Assembly (NCBI GenBank): GCA_944990035.1
Contig: CALYLX010000150.1
Span: 124,001-188,000, forward strand
Source of the DNA: Clitopilus passeckerianus
Taxonomy: Eukaryota > Basidiomycota > Agaricomycetes > Agaricales > Entolomataceae
Reading direction: 5' to 3'
DNA length: 64,000 nt
The position numbers and the translations under genes are program-made. The stretch's first letter is position 1, and each line of letters begins with the position of its first letter. The notes below the pieces were generated by a model. The model did no database searches, was not told the DNA's origin, and saw nothing but the letters and a program-made list of their open reading frames with translations. Positions 1 through 10,110 of the stretch are shown piece after piece.

Positions 1-164
1 TGAACAATACACGGAGATTATACAAAAAAAGTAAGATCGGCCTTCCGATGGACCGTAGACGCAGTCGATCTCCCCCGACGTGGTGCATTTGAGCAAGGAC
101 GTATTTAATTATGTAATCTAATAACCCCAGCCTCCCGACGCGCCTGCAACCTCGAGCCTCAAAA

Positions 165-506
165 ATGGGCCGTAAGCCAAAGTATCTTCGTTTTGGTAAG
201 ACCAAATCACGGTCAACCCTCCAGAGGACCTGTACCAACAACCTACACACCGAAAAACACGAGATATTTAACGAGGGCGCGTCAGAGGAAGACACAGAGG
301 ATGAATCAGACAAAGAAAATACGTCAAGCAAGTATTGGCGAGAGGAGGAACATACTTGGAGGAAAAGAGCTGGAGAACATGTGAAGAGGCGTCACAATGA
401 GAGAAGAAAGATGAGAAGGAGAGAGGCGAGGATTGAAGTGCTAGAGGGAGACAATAGCCCATCTGTCAATCATTTAGACGATGACGAGGACTCTGATGAA
501 GAATAA
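165..506 (+). CDS. small highly charged hypothetical protein
   Basis: An intron-free frame of 113 codons starts at the first ATG after a pyrimidine- and C-rich stretch. The product is rich in Glu, Asp, Lys and Arg, with a basic central part (several Arg-Lys clusters near residues 70-90) and an acidic tail ending in DDDEDSDEE. It has no signal peptide or membrane segment. I recognise no family. The composition would fit a nuclear or nucleolar protein, but low-complexity charged frames also arise by chance, and no splice signals or neighbouring exons support it. The ECO1 gene starts 333 bases downstream on the same strand. Confidence 0.35.
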   Translation: MGRKPKYLRFGKTKSRSTLQRTCTNNLHTEKHEIFNEGASEEDTEDESDKENTSSKYWREEEHTWRKRAGEHVKRRHNERRKMRRREARIEVLEGDNSPSVNHLDDDEDSDEE

Positions 507-838
507 TTTCGCTTAACAATTGAACTAACCATAACCTACTATACATACAATGTAAATACATACTTTACGGGCTCCTATTCTATCATTTCTACCTTGAAAC
601 GAACGGATAAGCACTGGTATGTCCACTGTACCATCCATTTTTATCGCGCTCGCGGAAGATCACCTTATGTAATCATCACATTTCTTAACGGGCGTTGCTG
701 GTGGCCGGGCTGAGCAAAAGAATGCGAATTTCGGAACCGCGATCACGTGAATAACGCGTCGCGTTCGCAAAAACCATTGTTGATCATTCAAGACGCGACC
801 AAGTCACGGCCGAAACGACTCTGACCACAACAACCACG
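507..838. other. intergenic, promoter side of ECO1
   Basis: The stretch holds no convincing gene. The last 120 bases are CpG-rich and lead directly into the ECO1 start. I see no clear TATA box. Confidence 0.5.
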
Positions 839-1912
839 ATGCCGGGCAAGATAACAAAGACGTACTCTTCTAAGAGAAACGCAGCGCCGAGCACATCATC
901 TCCGACTAGTGCTCATAATAATGACTCACCGAAACGGAAACGCCTTTTCCGAGAATCCTCAAATCTATTTTCTGAGGCCACAGAGCCACCAGCAAAGCGC
1001 ACAAAGAAGTCAAAAGAAAACTCAGCAGAGAAGTCCAAGCAGAAGAAGCTGACACAGCTACACTTCTGCATTGACCAGACGACTCTCAAGTCCTGTTCGC
1101 TATGTGGGCTCACATATACAAAAGGAGCACCAGTTGACGAGAGCTTACATCGGTCGCAATGCATCAGAATACGCAAAGGGATGGAATGGGGGCGGGAAGA
1201 GGAAAAGGATGGTCTGAAGCACGGCTTAACAGAGATCTCTAGCACTGTCAAACTAAAAGATGGCAACAAAGGAAGAATAATATCATTTCAATGCAACGCT
1301 GGAGGCAAAGTCGGGGCAAAGGTATGCTTTGGGGCACACAATTATTTCATCGTGGCTAAAGAATCTCTGCAGCTCACAACACTACTTGAAACCATTAATT
1401 TGACCTTATCTGCCCCTCCACTCAGTCCGGAGGTTCTTCACGCCTCAAAGGCTTACCTGTTCTTGCTACCAGCTGCATCAAGTCCAGGTCGGGAAAAGAT
1501 CGTTGGCTGCGTCATTGCTCAACGAATTAACACTGCAATGGAGATTGCTTCTCCAGCAGACGTCGAAGCAGCATCCTGTCCCGCCTCATCCGAAGATAGC
1601 GCATCCCCGGAATCTCCTCCTACAACAACACCACCGACAGAATCCCTAGTTATTGTCGATACAAGCACGGGCTTGTTCTGTCACCCGGCACCTCTACCAA
1701 CTCCCATGGGCATCCCCCGGTTGTTCGTCCCTTCTTCTCATCGTAGACAGGGAATTGCCAGTCGTTTGCTTTCCGCTGCTGCAAAGACGTTTATTCACGG
1801 CTGCCCGGTTGACCCTAGTAAGGGCCAAGTGGCGTTTACTCAACCTACTGGCGACGGAAAGGCTGTAATGACCAATTGGGGCGGTGGACATGTACGAATA
1901 TATGAAGAATGA
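839..1912 (+). CDS. ECO1: N-acetyltransferase ECO1 (sister-chromatid cohesion)
   Basis: Eco1/Ctf7/ESCO acetylates the Smc3 cohesin subunit during S phase to establish sister-chromatid cohesion in the nucleus. The intron-free frame gives 357 residues. Residues 1-70 are basic and disordered. A PIP-like and zinc-finger block follows near residues 71-110 (KKLTQLHF, then CSLCGLTYTKGAP and LHRSQC). The C-terminal half is a GNAT fold with the acetyl-CoA loop RRQGIASRLL and the ESCO-type ending FTQPTGDGKAVMTNWGG. The finger closes with H-x3-C; the expected second His of the usual C2H2 form is Gln/Cys here. A Ser/Pro-rich insertion near residues 240-275 lies inside the acetyltransferase half. The ATG was chosen because all domains are in frame and the upstream frame has no support. 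Confidence 0.9.
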   Translation: MPGKITKTYSSKRNAAPSTSSPTSAHNNDSPKRKRLFRESSNLFSEATEPPAKRTKKSKENSAEKSKQKKLTQLHFCIDQTTLKSCSLCGLTYTKGAPVDESLHRSQCIRIRKGMEWGREEEKDGLKHGLTEISSTVKLKDGNKGRIISFQCNAGGKVGAKVCFGAHNYFIVAKESLQLTTLLETINLTLSAPPLSPEVLHASKAYLFLLPAASSPGREKIVGCVIAQRINTAMEIASPADVEAASCPASSEDSASPESPPTTTPPTESLVIVDTSTGLFCHPAPLPTPMGIPRLFVPSSHRRQGIASRLLSAAAKTFIHGCPVDPSKGQVAFTQPTGDGKAVMTNWGGGHVRIYEE

Positions 1913-2237
1913 TCTTGTTGCTCATTTCTCTATCATTTCCTTATCATTGTCATGCATGCTTAATTTATTTCGCATATGTAATAATATCCTCTCAGACCAA
2001 TTCAAATTCTTCGGGATGCAGGTTTTCACAATGTTCAAGCGGTTTCATTTGCAAGCTATGGTACAGGATACAGAATGCTAGAAGAAGAAAAGTACAGACA
2101 GGTCCGGTCGTGGTGCCGAAATTGAAGACACGGCTGAGCTGAGACCCAATCAAAGCTTGGGGACGGTGATAACAAGAGAGCAAGGACCTGCAGAATCAAT
2201 CATCAGGTTCGACGACTTTAAAGGTCGAAGGACAAAC
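1913..2237. other. intergenic between convergent genes
   Basis: This is the 3' region of ECO1 and of the minus-strand coiled-coil gene. No coding or RNA feature was recognised. Confidence 0.5.
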
Positions 2238-3460
2238 CTATGGTTCATAACTACTATCACCATCATAGACGAAAGATTCTTCATTGTCGGAATCAAAAAC
2301 GGACAAGCCATCGTTCGTCTCGGTTTCCTCGTCAGGTCGGGACTTGACTGAGCTCTGGCCGACGGGAACGGGAGAAGCCCCAGAGGAAGAAAGTCCTGAG
2401 TTCTGTTGATTGTTGGCTTCTAACAGCGCACGGAGCGCTCTTGCACGCTTCTTGGATTTCTGCAGACGGGTCAGGACCTAGAATGACATGACGAGGACGA
2501 CAGTATATTCACCCAAGTATGTACCCTCTGACTCGACGACGGATTGAACACAGAGGGCGGGAGAGCAGAAAGGTCTTCGACATTGTACCTCTCCCCTTCT
2601 TTCAAGTTCCATAAAGTGCGATAAGCTTCTCCCTCCGCTTCCGAGAGATTATTGAAGAAATCAGACACTCCATCTTCGTCATCATCATCGGCACCAGTTT
2701 CAGTCTCGGTCTCAGAAGCGCTAGAGTCATGATAATCGGTGCCAGTAACTGATTCGTCTTCGCTATCTTCGTCGCTAGTAACATCCGTTGTCCTCTCGCC
2801 ATACGGTGCAACGCTCATCTCGTCGTCTGAGACCAGGAGCTTTGGAACCACCAAAGTAGGAGCATGACCCTCTTTGACAGGAGCGTCGCCGAGTTTAGGT
2901 ACTTCTTTCCCAGTCCCAGCAGCATCTCGTAAGGTCTTTTCGAGCGCTTCGTGATCCATGATAGTGCGGTTCGCCTCGTCAAGCGCCTCGCGTAGCCGGA
3001 GGTTTTCTACCTCAGATGTGCCGTGCAGAACATGAAGTCGACAAATCTCGTTCTCCAGCTTCACCTGTTCTGCCAAGGATCCCTTGAATTGAGCAGCGAA
3101 AGCCTCCTTGACAGCCACAAGGTCTTTGATAGTCCCTTGTGCGACTTCGAGGGTCTTGAGAAGTTGTTCATTCTCAACCAGGGAGGTGGTTTGCTGGTTG
3201 TGAAGTTGATCCCTGAGTTGACGTATCTCGTTGTGCAGGTCTTCTTGGTCTGCTTGACAGCATTCAAGACGCACAGCAAAAGCCTCCTCTATGGCCGCGA
3301 ACCCCTCGTAAGCCTCTCGGCTGGCCGCCCTCTCTCGCGCCAACGCCCTCCGCAGTACCTTCTCGTTGAAGTCCCCTTGAGCTACCTTTTCCTCTAAAAT
3401 CTCCAACTGAGTGTCTTTTGCTTGAAGTTCCGTTGCAAGGTGTGACAATTCTATTTGTAG
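2238..3460 (-). CDS. coiled-coil protein, 5' end unresolved
   Basis: There are two supported exons. The main exon runs from about 3460 down to 2513 and encodes long heptad-rich helices rich in Glu, Gln, Leu and Lys, then an acidic Ser/Asp/Glu stretch (for example TSDEDSEDES). Its donor (GTGAAT, 2507-2512) and the acceptor at 2478-2479 give an in-phase last exon (2238-2477, 80 codons with stop) that continues as a basic helix (LTRLQKSKKRARALRALLE) and an acidic tail. The frame stays open upstream to about 3520 without an ATG, so the start must be in a short upstream exon. One candidate is ATG followed by GTGCGT near 3575. No family is recognised; a structural or cytoskeletal role is only a guess. 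Confidence 0.55.
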
Positions 3461-3644
3461 AGCTTTAGCATCTGCTTTCTCTTTCGGCCGAATTGACAGA
3501 GCAAGCGGTTGAGAAGGCTGATCGCTCCGTCCATGAGACCACGATCATGCCGTATGTAGAGGGCAGACGCACCATCTGCGTCCCTTTTCGTGCCCCCCCG
3601 GGATTTACGTCGACTCAAGGCAGATGCAAGCTACAATAAAGAAA

Positions 3645-4211
3645 TCAACATTGGTTTCGTAGAGCGATGTGGCAGGGACTAACTCGCTTGACTACTGCTA
3701 TCATGCCAACGGTCAGGACAATCCCAGATACAACGACAGCTGCCCCATCCTTGAAGTGCTCCATGTCTGCGCCATCGTTCGCCACCGACATCAAGTCACT
3801 GCTCGACGCCAGGGAATGATTTCGGGGCCTGTCGCATAATGAAGCGGGATATCGGTCTATGAGAGGCCAAGCCGCCGCCTTGTATGCGTCAACGGCACCT
3901 CCAAGAGCGGAAGAAAGTATACTCAGTGGGTGGGGAAAGTTAAAGGGCGTAGCCAATGCAGAAATCCTGCTGGGGGAGGAAGGAACATGGCGAATGCGCC
4001 TCCATCTATGCTCCGCCAAGGCGAATTCTTGTTTGCGTCGACCACAATACTGAGCAGAAGCTTTCAGGAAGGTGGGGACGTCGAAGCGGGATGAAGAGGG
4101 ATTTTCAACAATCAGAGTAGCTGCATGACATTCCTCACGTATGGACTTCTTCCAACATTCGGAAGTTGTGCTGACAGAGTCATTTGCGCCTGGAGGCCTG
4201 ATAAGCTCCAT
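3645..4211 (-). CDS. hypothetical protein with possible C-terminal membrane segment
   Basis: One open frame of 188 codons begins at an ATG. Near the C-terminus a hydrophobic run of about 18 residues (AAVVVSGIVLTVGMIAVV) is followed by basic residues, which would fit a tail-anchored or single-pass protein. The rest is unremarkable and no family is recognised. There are no obvious introns. It lies upstream of the coiled-coil gene on the same strand. It could be a chance open frame or an upstream exon of that gene; no joining splice pair was found. Confidence 0.33.
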   Translation of the reverse strand: MELIRPPGANDSVSTTSECWKKSIREECHAATLIVENPSSSRFDVPTFLKASAQYCGRRKQEFALAEHRWRRIRHVPSSPSRISALATPFNFPHPLSILSSALGGAVDAYKAAAWPLIDRYPASLCDRPRNHSLASSSDLMSVANDGADMEHFKDGAAVVVSGIVLTVGMIAVVKRVSPCHIALRNQC

Positions 4212-4813
4212 TGAGAGCCAGTGTTTTGGAGCTGGTTATCGAGGCGACAATGGTGCAACGCAGAGGACAATGACAGTGATTCCTCAAAGGAATAGCTCGC
4301 ACTTGGCGACAGTACAGATAGTTTTCGTATCAAAGATGGTGGGTGTCTCAAGGGAGTAAACGAGAGGTAGGAAGGTATCCAGGATTGAGGTCGAGGCTTT
4401 CAACTTGGCGTGACATCTGTTTGATTCGGCAGGTCACCACAAGCGGATTCGCCCATGGCCATGGAAGGACATCTTCAGCAGAACACCACAGATCTCCACG
4501 AATTGCCAATCTTGCGAACTAACATGCGATGCGAATGGTGATTTATTCGAACATCGTAACCCTCTGGTATGGGTGAATACGCGAAACTTTTGGCGGGCCA
4601 ATGCGACATATGACTCCTCGGTCTTAGTTGGCGGGTTCTACGGGCATATTGACCGCTGGGCTCAGAAATGAGGAACATTCCGAAGGGAGCTGCTTGAATG
4701 TACAGAGATGCCCAAGACTTTATGAAACGAGAAACGGATCCGACCACACCAAGCTCGACGACAAGGCTGATTGGATCACAGCCCTTGATGGCCATTACCA
4801 GCAACGACGGCAG

Positions 4814-4821
4814 TATAAATA
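4814..4821 (+). promoter_or_regulatory. TATA box of the first GPI-protein gene
   Basis: TATAAATA lies 77 bases before the start codon at 4891. The paralogue downstream has an equivalent element with nearly the same spacing to a shared motif. Confidence 0.6.
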
Positions 4822-4849
4822 GCGGTGACGATCGATGACCGGTTTCTGC

Positions 4850-4863
4850 AGATTTGATATCTC
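4850..4863 (+). promoter_or_regulatory. shared initiator-like motif AGATTTGATATCTC
   Basis: The 14-base string recurs exactly at 6505-6518 before the paralogous gene. In both it lies about 35 bases downstream of the TATA box, where transcription start would be expected. A core promoter (initiator) role is inferred from position only. Confidence 0.55.
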
Positions 4864-4890
4864 CCCCGTCCTCCTCGCCGGTTTCGAGTG

Positions 4891-5985
4891 ATGTTCTCCA
4901 CCGTTCTGACGACTGTAGCCCTGGTTGGCTACGCAGCTGCTGCACAGTGAGTTCCCTCTCTTCATTCCAACGTAGCTGTCTGATAAACTGACCATATGCA
5001 TTCAGGATCTCCGCGGGCTGCAAGACAGCCCTAGTAAAGGTCGCTTCTAACCCGGATGCTGCTGCTTGCCTCGCCCCGGCCGCTCTGATTCCTGCTCTGA
5101 CCGGGTCTCAGAACACTTCATTCATTGAAACCTTCGACGCATGGGTCGGCAACATGTGCGCTGCCAAGCCCTGCAGCGACGCAATTCTTTCTGCTGTTGT
5201 CAAGAACGTCACTGTCGGTTGCGCCAAGGACAGCAGTGTATCTTCTGCACTGTTGGAAAACCTACACGGCGCGCGGTTCATCTATCCCACTGCCCGCAAA
5301 ATTTTGTGTTTGAACGAGTGTGTTCCTTCAGTTTCCTCATTAAAAACCCGTGCTAATTTCATGTGTCTGGCAGCTCTGGAAAGAATTGTGTTGCACAAAC
5401 CTTGACCGATCTACAAGGGTATTTTGTGAACACAACCTGGTCTGCCAACGTCTCAGATAGCAGCATCGGTGCTCTCATTGCCGATGCAGGCACCTTCATC
5501 CAGAAGTTAGGTTCCATCAAAGCTTCCAGCAACTCAACCTCTACCTCAAATACACCGAAACGACGAAGATTTGGTGCTCGCTCAGTGAACGAAACGCAGA
5601 CAGTCAATCCATCGTCCGTTGACTTCCCCGTCCCGACCAAGAGTGCACTCACTATTCCTGCCAACTTCACGTGCACCAAATGCATTCAATCGGCTGCCAA
5701 TATTTTGGAGACAGACTACCCAGGCTCAATGGAGAACCTGTTTCCGGGCGTTGGTAATTTCTGTGGGGTTGCGCTCAAGACGACTTCGTCCAACACCAGT
5801 AAGCATTGCTGAGAGACGCGTTTGAGTATCCTGACTAACGGACGCCCACAGACAACAACACGAATTCAACTGGGCCTACCAAAGCTGCTAATTACGACTC
5901 ATCTGCGATGAGTACGTTCAGCGCAGTGTATTCAGCCGCAGTTATCGGTGCAGCGTTAGCTATTTCTGCAGTGCTCCTTATTTAG
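4891..5985 (+). CDS. secreted GPI-anchored cysteine-containing protein, copy 1 (DUF7729-like)
   Basis: Four exons: 4891-4946, 5006-5317, 5374-5798 and 5852-5985. Phases 2, 2 and 1 match across each junction. The product has a signal peptide (residues 1-18, ending YAAAA), a body with regularly placed Cys pairs (ISAGC, ACLAP, NMCAAKPC, TVGCA, KILCLN, KNC, CTKCIQ), several N-glycosylation sequons, a Ser/Thr/Asn-rich stalk and a C-terminal hydrophobic tail (VIGAALAISAVLLI) typical of a GPI signal. The Cys spacing resembles the fungal DUF7729 family, recalled from memory with moderate certainty. Function is unknown; a cell-surface role is inferred. It forms a tandem pair with the gene at 6580. Confidence 0.8.
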
Positions 5986-6470
5986 CTGCTGAATGATAGT
6001 TGTTTGAATTCACTCCCCTCGTCCCTTGAGAGCTTTCGAGGCAAACTTCTTTGGCAAGCGCTGTACCCACCCACCATCAGCTCTTCAAACGACGTCGGCA
6101 CATACTAGACGAAACAAAACTAACACCCTCACATCACCGAGGACCACAATCGTCCTGTGGTCCCTTGGCGCCAATGCTTTCTGGCTGGATCAATTTGCCA
6201 TCTAGCGTTCGCTGTGCTCATGGTGTACCTGCAAGGTCCAGCCAAGTTTCAGTCCTTTGTCAATCCTCTCAACCGCCTTCAATAAGGCGTTTTTTCTTCC
6301 ATTTTCTCTGGACTGAAAGGTTTGAACCCTTCCTGCAGATAGCAACCTGCATCAGCGGCATCACCGTTTTAACATCAAGCGGTTCCAGCGCAAATGGAAA
6401 AGCTGTGCCCTCCTGATCAACCTCATGATGAAACGCTTCACATCGCTAACCCTGAAGGCGACGCCCAAGC

Positions 6471-6478
6471 TATATAAA
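6471..6478 (+). promoter_or_regulatory. TATA box of the second GPI-protein gene
   Basis: TATATAAA lies 109 bases upstream of the ATG at 6580 and 34 bases before the motif shared with the upstream paralogue. Confidence 0.6.
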
Positions 6479-6504
6479 CCGCTCGTCAACATGCTTGAGA
6501 CCCC

Positions 6505-6518
6505 AGATTTGATATCTC
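6505..6518 (+). promoter_or_regulatory. shared initiator-like motif, second copy
   Basis: Identical 14 bases to 4850-4863, followed in both genes by a C/T-rich stretch containing CCTCCT. Confidence 0.55.
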
Positions 6519-6579
6519 ATCCATCCTCCTACCCACACCGTTGAACGGTCTGCCTTTTCATACCTCTCCTCTCGACAAG

Positions 6580-7527
6580 ATGATGTTCCGCGTTGCCACG
6601 ATCGCTGCCCTGGCTGGCTTTGTATCTGCAAACTCATTCTCGATTGGATGTATGAACACGTTGATGAACATCGCAACCACAAACGAGATTTCTCAATGTT
6701 TGGCTCCCAACCTCCTCCTGCCGATCCTCGTTGGTGCTGGGAACACCCAAGACTCGGTTATTGACCCTCTCGATAATTGGTTGAACGCCATGTGCATGAG
6801 CGCTCCTTGCAGCACTAATGCTATCTCAGCATTGGCCTCCAACCTCACGGTAGGGTGCTCGGCCGAATTCGACCTTTCAGATTCCAAGACCACTATTGAT
6901 TGGATCACCAAGAACTATTGGACAGCGAGAAAGGTCGTTTGCTTGAAGGAGTGAGTTCTTCCCGATACATTTACCTGGCACAAAAGCTGACGATATCTGC
7001 AGTGGTCAAACCAGATGTGCAACCCAGACACTCAAGAATTTGGAGTCGGAGACGGGCACAATGAACCTTGATGACAAGGATGTCACCGCCATTGCCAAGG
7101 CCATCGGCAACGGCCTCTCCTCTAAGGTTCTATGCACCAACTGCAACCACGGAGCATTCAGCATCATCAACTCCGGTGCCCCTGGTACCTTCAGCGACGA
7201 CGACAAGAAGGCTGCCTCTGACAAGTGTGGCGCCGACTTTGTTGGTATGCTCTGTATCTCCTCTCACTTGCTGAACATCTGCTTACATTGTTTGTAGATG
7301 GCGGCATTCCTCAGGGCTTGGTTTTGGGAGACTATGAGCCTTCTGGCACTACAGCTGCCCCTTCCCCTACTTCCACCCCTCCCGCTTCGACTACATCGGT
7401 CCGCCCCTCGGCATCGATACCCGTTGCAGATGTGGGCAATGGTGCATCAAGAGGCGCATCCACACCTCTCCTTGGTGTTGGTATCACTGCCTTCGTTGCA
7501 CTCATCACTGGATTGGCTTTGGTGTAG
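6580..7527 (+). CDS. secreted GPI-anchored cysteine-containing protein, copy 2 (DUF7729-like)
   Basis: Three exons: 6580-6950, 7003-7244 and 7298-7527, with matching phases 2 and 1. It starts with two Met codons and a signal peptide ending near residue 18 (GFVSANS). The Cys pattern parallels copy 1: SIGCMN, QCLAP, AMCMSAPC, TVGCS, KVVCLK, TRCATQTL, VLCTNC. A Pro/Ser/Thr-rich stalk and a hydrophobic tail (LLGVGITAFVALITGLALV) indicate GPI anchoring. The intron after the VVCLKD/ILCLND motif is at the same place and phase as in copy 1, so the pair arose by tandem duplication. Sequence identity is modest, so the duplication is old or the proteins evolve fast. Function unknown. Confidence 0.82.
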
Positions 7528-7978
7528 ATGTTATGATACACTAGTCTTCGTTTGGGGTGAAAACAATTGGGCATAATCTCGTACTCATCAATACATCTAC
7601 TAGTATTCGTGGCAGGTCTCGAGAGCTGGATCGCTCGAGCTCCGCGTCGCTAACTGTCGAGCTTTACTTGTGTAGAGTTAGTATTGTAGGAGAGATGAAA
7701 CACATATCTTTTGAATTTCTGGATTCTTGAATACTTGCATACAAGGACTTCCCAGTATGGTGCGCTCCAAACCTGTCGTCCCGCAAAAGGGTTGTTACAT
7801 AGAATGGGTACATTGCCGACGTTTCTCTTGCAACGATATTGTTTGGAATGTGGCTCAACGTGAGTGTGCAACAATATGGTGCCACTTTATGAAGTAGTAC
7901 AGCTCAACTCGTGCGAAGGTAATACTTTTGAGCAAAAAGGAAGCGATGGGTACAGATACAGACATAAAGAGTGGATCA
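7528..7978. other. intergenic between convergent genes
   Basis: This is the 3' region of the second GPI-protein gene and the 3' flank of the reductase gene. No further feature was recognised. Confidence 0.5.
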
Positions 7979-9216
7979 TCACTGCTCCTTCTTCTCGCCT
8001 GTGATGTCCTCTCCCCATACTTTTGCCTCCAACGCTGTCTTATTTCCTCTGATTGCGGCCATAAAACCTTTCCCAAATGTCTCCAAAGGACCAAACATCC
8101 CAACGCGGGCCTGATATGCAGCATATTCGGGATACTTCTTGCTCGTAATGGCTTCGGTGTAGGGCGTGGATGACCAGAAGAGCATGGTCAAAGCAATTGC
8201 AGGACCAAGGGCCGGTAAAACATTGTCGAGGGTTAACTCAGGTGCACCTGGTGCGAGAACGGGGATGAGGTTCATGATCCACTAGAAAAAATGAATTAGT
8301 GACTGAACGGTGCCAATGAATATACATTGACATACCCAGAAACTCTGTTCGCAGGCAAAGTTGGGATGCCTGCTGTAAGCCCAGAGGCCCCTCGTGATAA
8401 ATCCTCGCTTTGCGTCAGTCGGAGTCCAGTTCAATCGTGCTCCAAGCCAGTGGTGCTTGGCGTCATATTGCTGAGCGCCCTTCTTGACAAGTGCATGCTT
8501 GTATCCGTGGAAAGCATATTGCTGATTATCGGCGGTGAACTCGACCACAAGGTCGAGTAGGGCTAAGCCGGCGAGAAGGTAATCGGATGTGGAAAGGAGT
8601 GAATGAGATTGAGAAGTCGACGCAATCTTAGCTGGAATGCCTAGACCGAGCAACAAAACGTTTTGGATGGCCGCAATGAATGTAAGGTTGGTCACTTGGA
8701 AAAGCCAGGGAGGAAGCTGAGTTCTCAAGACCGCCCAGCGATAGTCTTCATCTTTGCTACAGACATACATATAGTCAGCTTAAGGTCAAGTAAAGCAATG
8801 TGAACACATACAGGTTGAACAAGCCTCGACGATAGGTATTGTAACTCAACCTTAGAGAGTAGGTTAGACGAGTCTTGCACATATAGTCATGGAAAAACTA
8901 ACCTGAACATCCATATGACAACCAAGCTCAGCATAAGGACCGCCCTGGGACTGTAATCCTTGATAACTGCCCACCCCAGGGTCTTAGGAGTATACGGACA
9001 CAGAGGAAATAAAGGTTCTTGCGGCCAGAGAGGCATCAACGCGTAGTACGCTGTGTAGATTGTGGGCAAAAAGGTCCATAACCGGTCGACTTGAGAAACA
9101 TTAGAGGTAATCAACGACACGATCCAGGTCGCGAGAGTCACGAAGGTACAGAACTTTGCAGGCCATTGATATACTGGATCGATAGCAGCAAAAGCAGCAG
9201 CAAGCTGTGAAGCCAT
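7979..9216 (-). CDS. DUF1295 / steroid 5-alpha-reductase-like membrane protein
   Basis: Four exons on the minus strand: 9216-8903, 8850-8812, 8756-8336 and 8281-7979, 358 residues, with all phases consistent. The second exon is only 39 nt. The protein has multiple hydrophobic segments. A conserved C-terminal core contains GLWAYSRHPNFACEQSFW, the hallmark of the 3-oxo-5-alpha-steroid 4-dehydrogenase C-terminal/DUF1295 superfamily, and ends with TSKKYPEYAAYQARVGMFGP. Family members are ER-membrane NADPH-dependent reductases of lipid or sterol double bonds, but the substrate of fungal DUF1295 proteins is not settled. The start was placed at MASQ because upstream in-frame codons lack an ATG. The C-terminal basic tail could be an ER-retention signal. 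Confidence 0.87.
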
Positions 9217-9457
9217 GAGGGGCGTTCGTGGTGGTGGAAGTGACGAAGGTTGGTTGTTTCCATGTTTTGACCTCGCTTGCAATGAACGATCACAGGCCCC
9301 TTCGGGCGGTATATCGCCATCAACGAGGTGTCATCACCCCTCAGCTGACCGTCGGTTCGTTGTTCAGGGGTTGGTCATCGCTTCCAAAGACGTGCACACT
9401 GTCATCGCCAACGTCGAGGCCACGCTCGGGACTGATTCTGCTCGCTGAAAGCCAGCT

Positions 9458-9538
9458 GCCGTCGTGGCGCAATGGTAGCGCATCACTTTCCTATGACTTG
9501 GTAGGTGGGGGTTGCGGGTTCGATCCCCGTCGGCGGTA
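9458..9538 (+). tRNA. tRNA-Arg(CCT): tRNA-Arg(CCT), copy 1, with 9-nt intron
   Basis: It folds into a cloverleaf: a 7-bp acceptor stem (GCCGTCG with CGGCGGT, two G-T pairs), D-stem GCGC/GCGC, anticodon loop TTCCTA, T-arm GCGGG-TTCGATC-CCCGT, discriminator A. Anticodon CCT lies at 9490-9492 and a 9-base intron at 9494-9502, just after position 37. Mature length is 72 without CCA. Internal A-box (TGGCGCAATGG) and B-box (GGTTCGATCCC) are intact. A run of six T at 9539-9544 gives a Pol III terminator. Confidence 0.93.
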
Positions 9539-9544
9539 TTTTTT
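9539..9544 (+). terminator. Pol III terminator of tRNA copy 1
   Basis: Six consecutive T directly follow the discriminator base. Confidence 0.7.
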
Positions 9545-9666
9545 CCCTCCACAAGGCTTGAGGAGTGACCTCATCTCCGATCTTAACAAGCTCGGGCTTA
9601 TCGGGTTGGAGGTGACCATGATGGCAGAAAGGGTGTCATGTATCAGAAAGCTCAACGCCTTGCAAC

Positions 9667-9750
9667 GCCGTCGTGGCGCAATGGTAGCGCATCACTTTCC
9701 TACATCATCGTGTAAGGTGGGGGTTGCGGGTTCGATCCCCGTCGTCGGTA
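9667..9750 (+). tRNA. tRNA-Arg(CCT): tRNA-Arg(CCT), copy 2, with 12-nt intron
   Basis: The exons are almost identical to copy 1 (209 bases upstream, same strand), with the same CCT anticodon (9699-9701). The intron is 12 bases (9703-9714) and unrelated in sequence. One change in the 3' acceptor strand (CGTCGGT instead of CGGCGGT) makes a T-T mismatch at pair 5-68. Pol III boxes are intact and eight T follow at 9760-9767. The mismatch may weaken but need not abolish function. Confidence 0.88.
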
Positions 9751-9759
9751 GAGGTTACC

Positions 9760-9767
9760 TTTTTTTT
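9760..9767 (+). terminator. Pol III terminator of tRNA copy 2
   Basis: A run of eight T starts nine bases after the tRNA 3' end. Confidence 0.65.
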
Positions 9768-10110
9768 CAGAGCTCATGTCTGAGTTTGTAACGTTAGTTA
9801 GAGCAGTATAATGATATTCTCGCAGGCCATATCAGGATGGAGGACTAGTATTGACAAGACTAAGAAATATATGAATACAAGGAGAGAAAACGGATGGTGG
9901 TCGAAAGAATGTGGCATTCCATGCTGTAATACTGGATCAGTGACGAAAGATTGGTATTGGTACAAGGGTATCAAATTAAGACCGGTGGGTATTGTAGCAT
10001 ACAAATTCCTGTGGTGTGAACCCGATGATCATCGGGAGTGGAGACGTATACGTGGTTGTTCCAGGAAATTTAGCCAATGGGAATGGTAAGTCGGAATGGT
10101 CCAGGCATGC

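Larger units (their letters stand above)
4212..4890. other. intergenic region with promoter of the first GPI-protein gene
   Basis: The only supported content is the TATA element and the AGATTTGATATCTC motif at its right end. Minus-strand open frames here have no splice or motif support. Confidence 0.45.
5986..6579. other. intergenic, promoter of the second GPI-protein gene
   Basis: This stretch contains the TATA box and initiator-like motif listed separately. No gene was recognised. Confidence 0.5.

Noticed and set aside
4475..5023. 182-codon minus frame over the first GPI-protein gene
   Set aside because: Shadow of the plus-strand promoter and first exons, which have signal peptide and splice support.
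9811..10089. 92-codon plus frame downstream of the tRNAs
   Set aside because: Begins with a plausible ATG but has no motif or intron and a composition like random sequence (many Trp, Arg, Lys).
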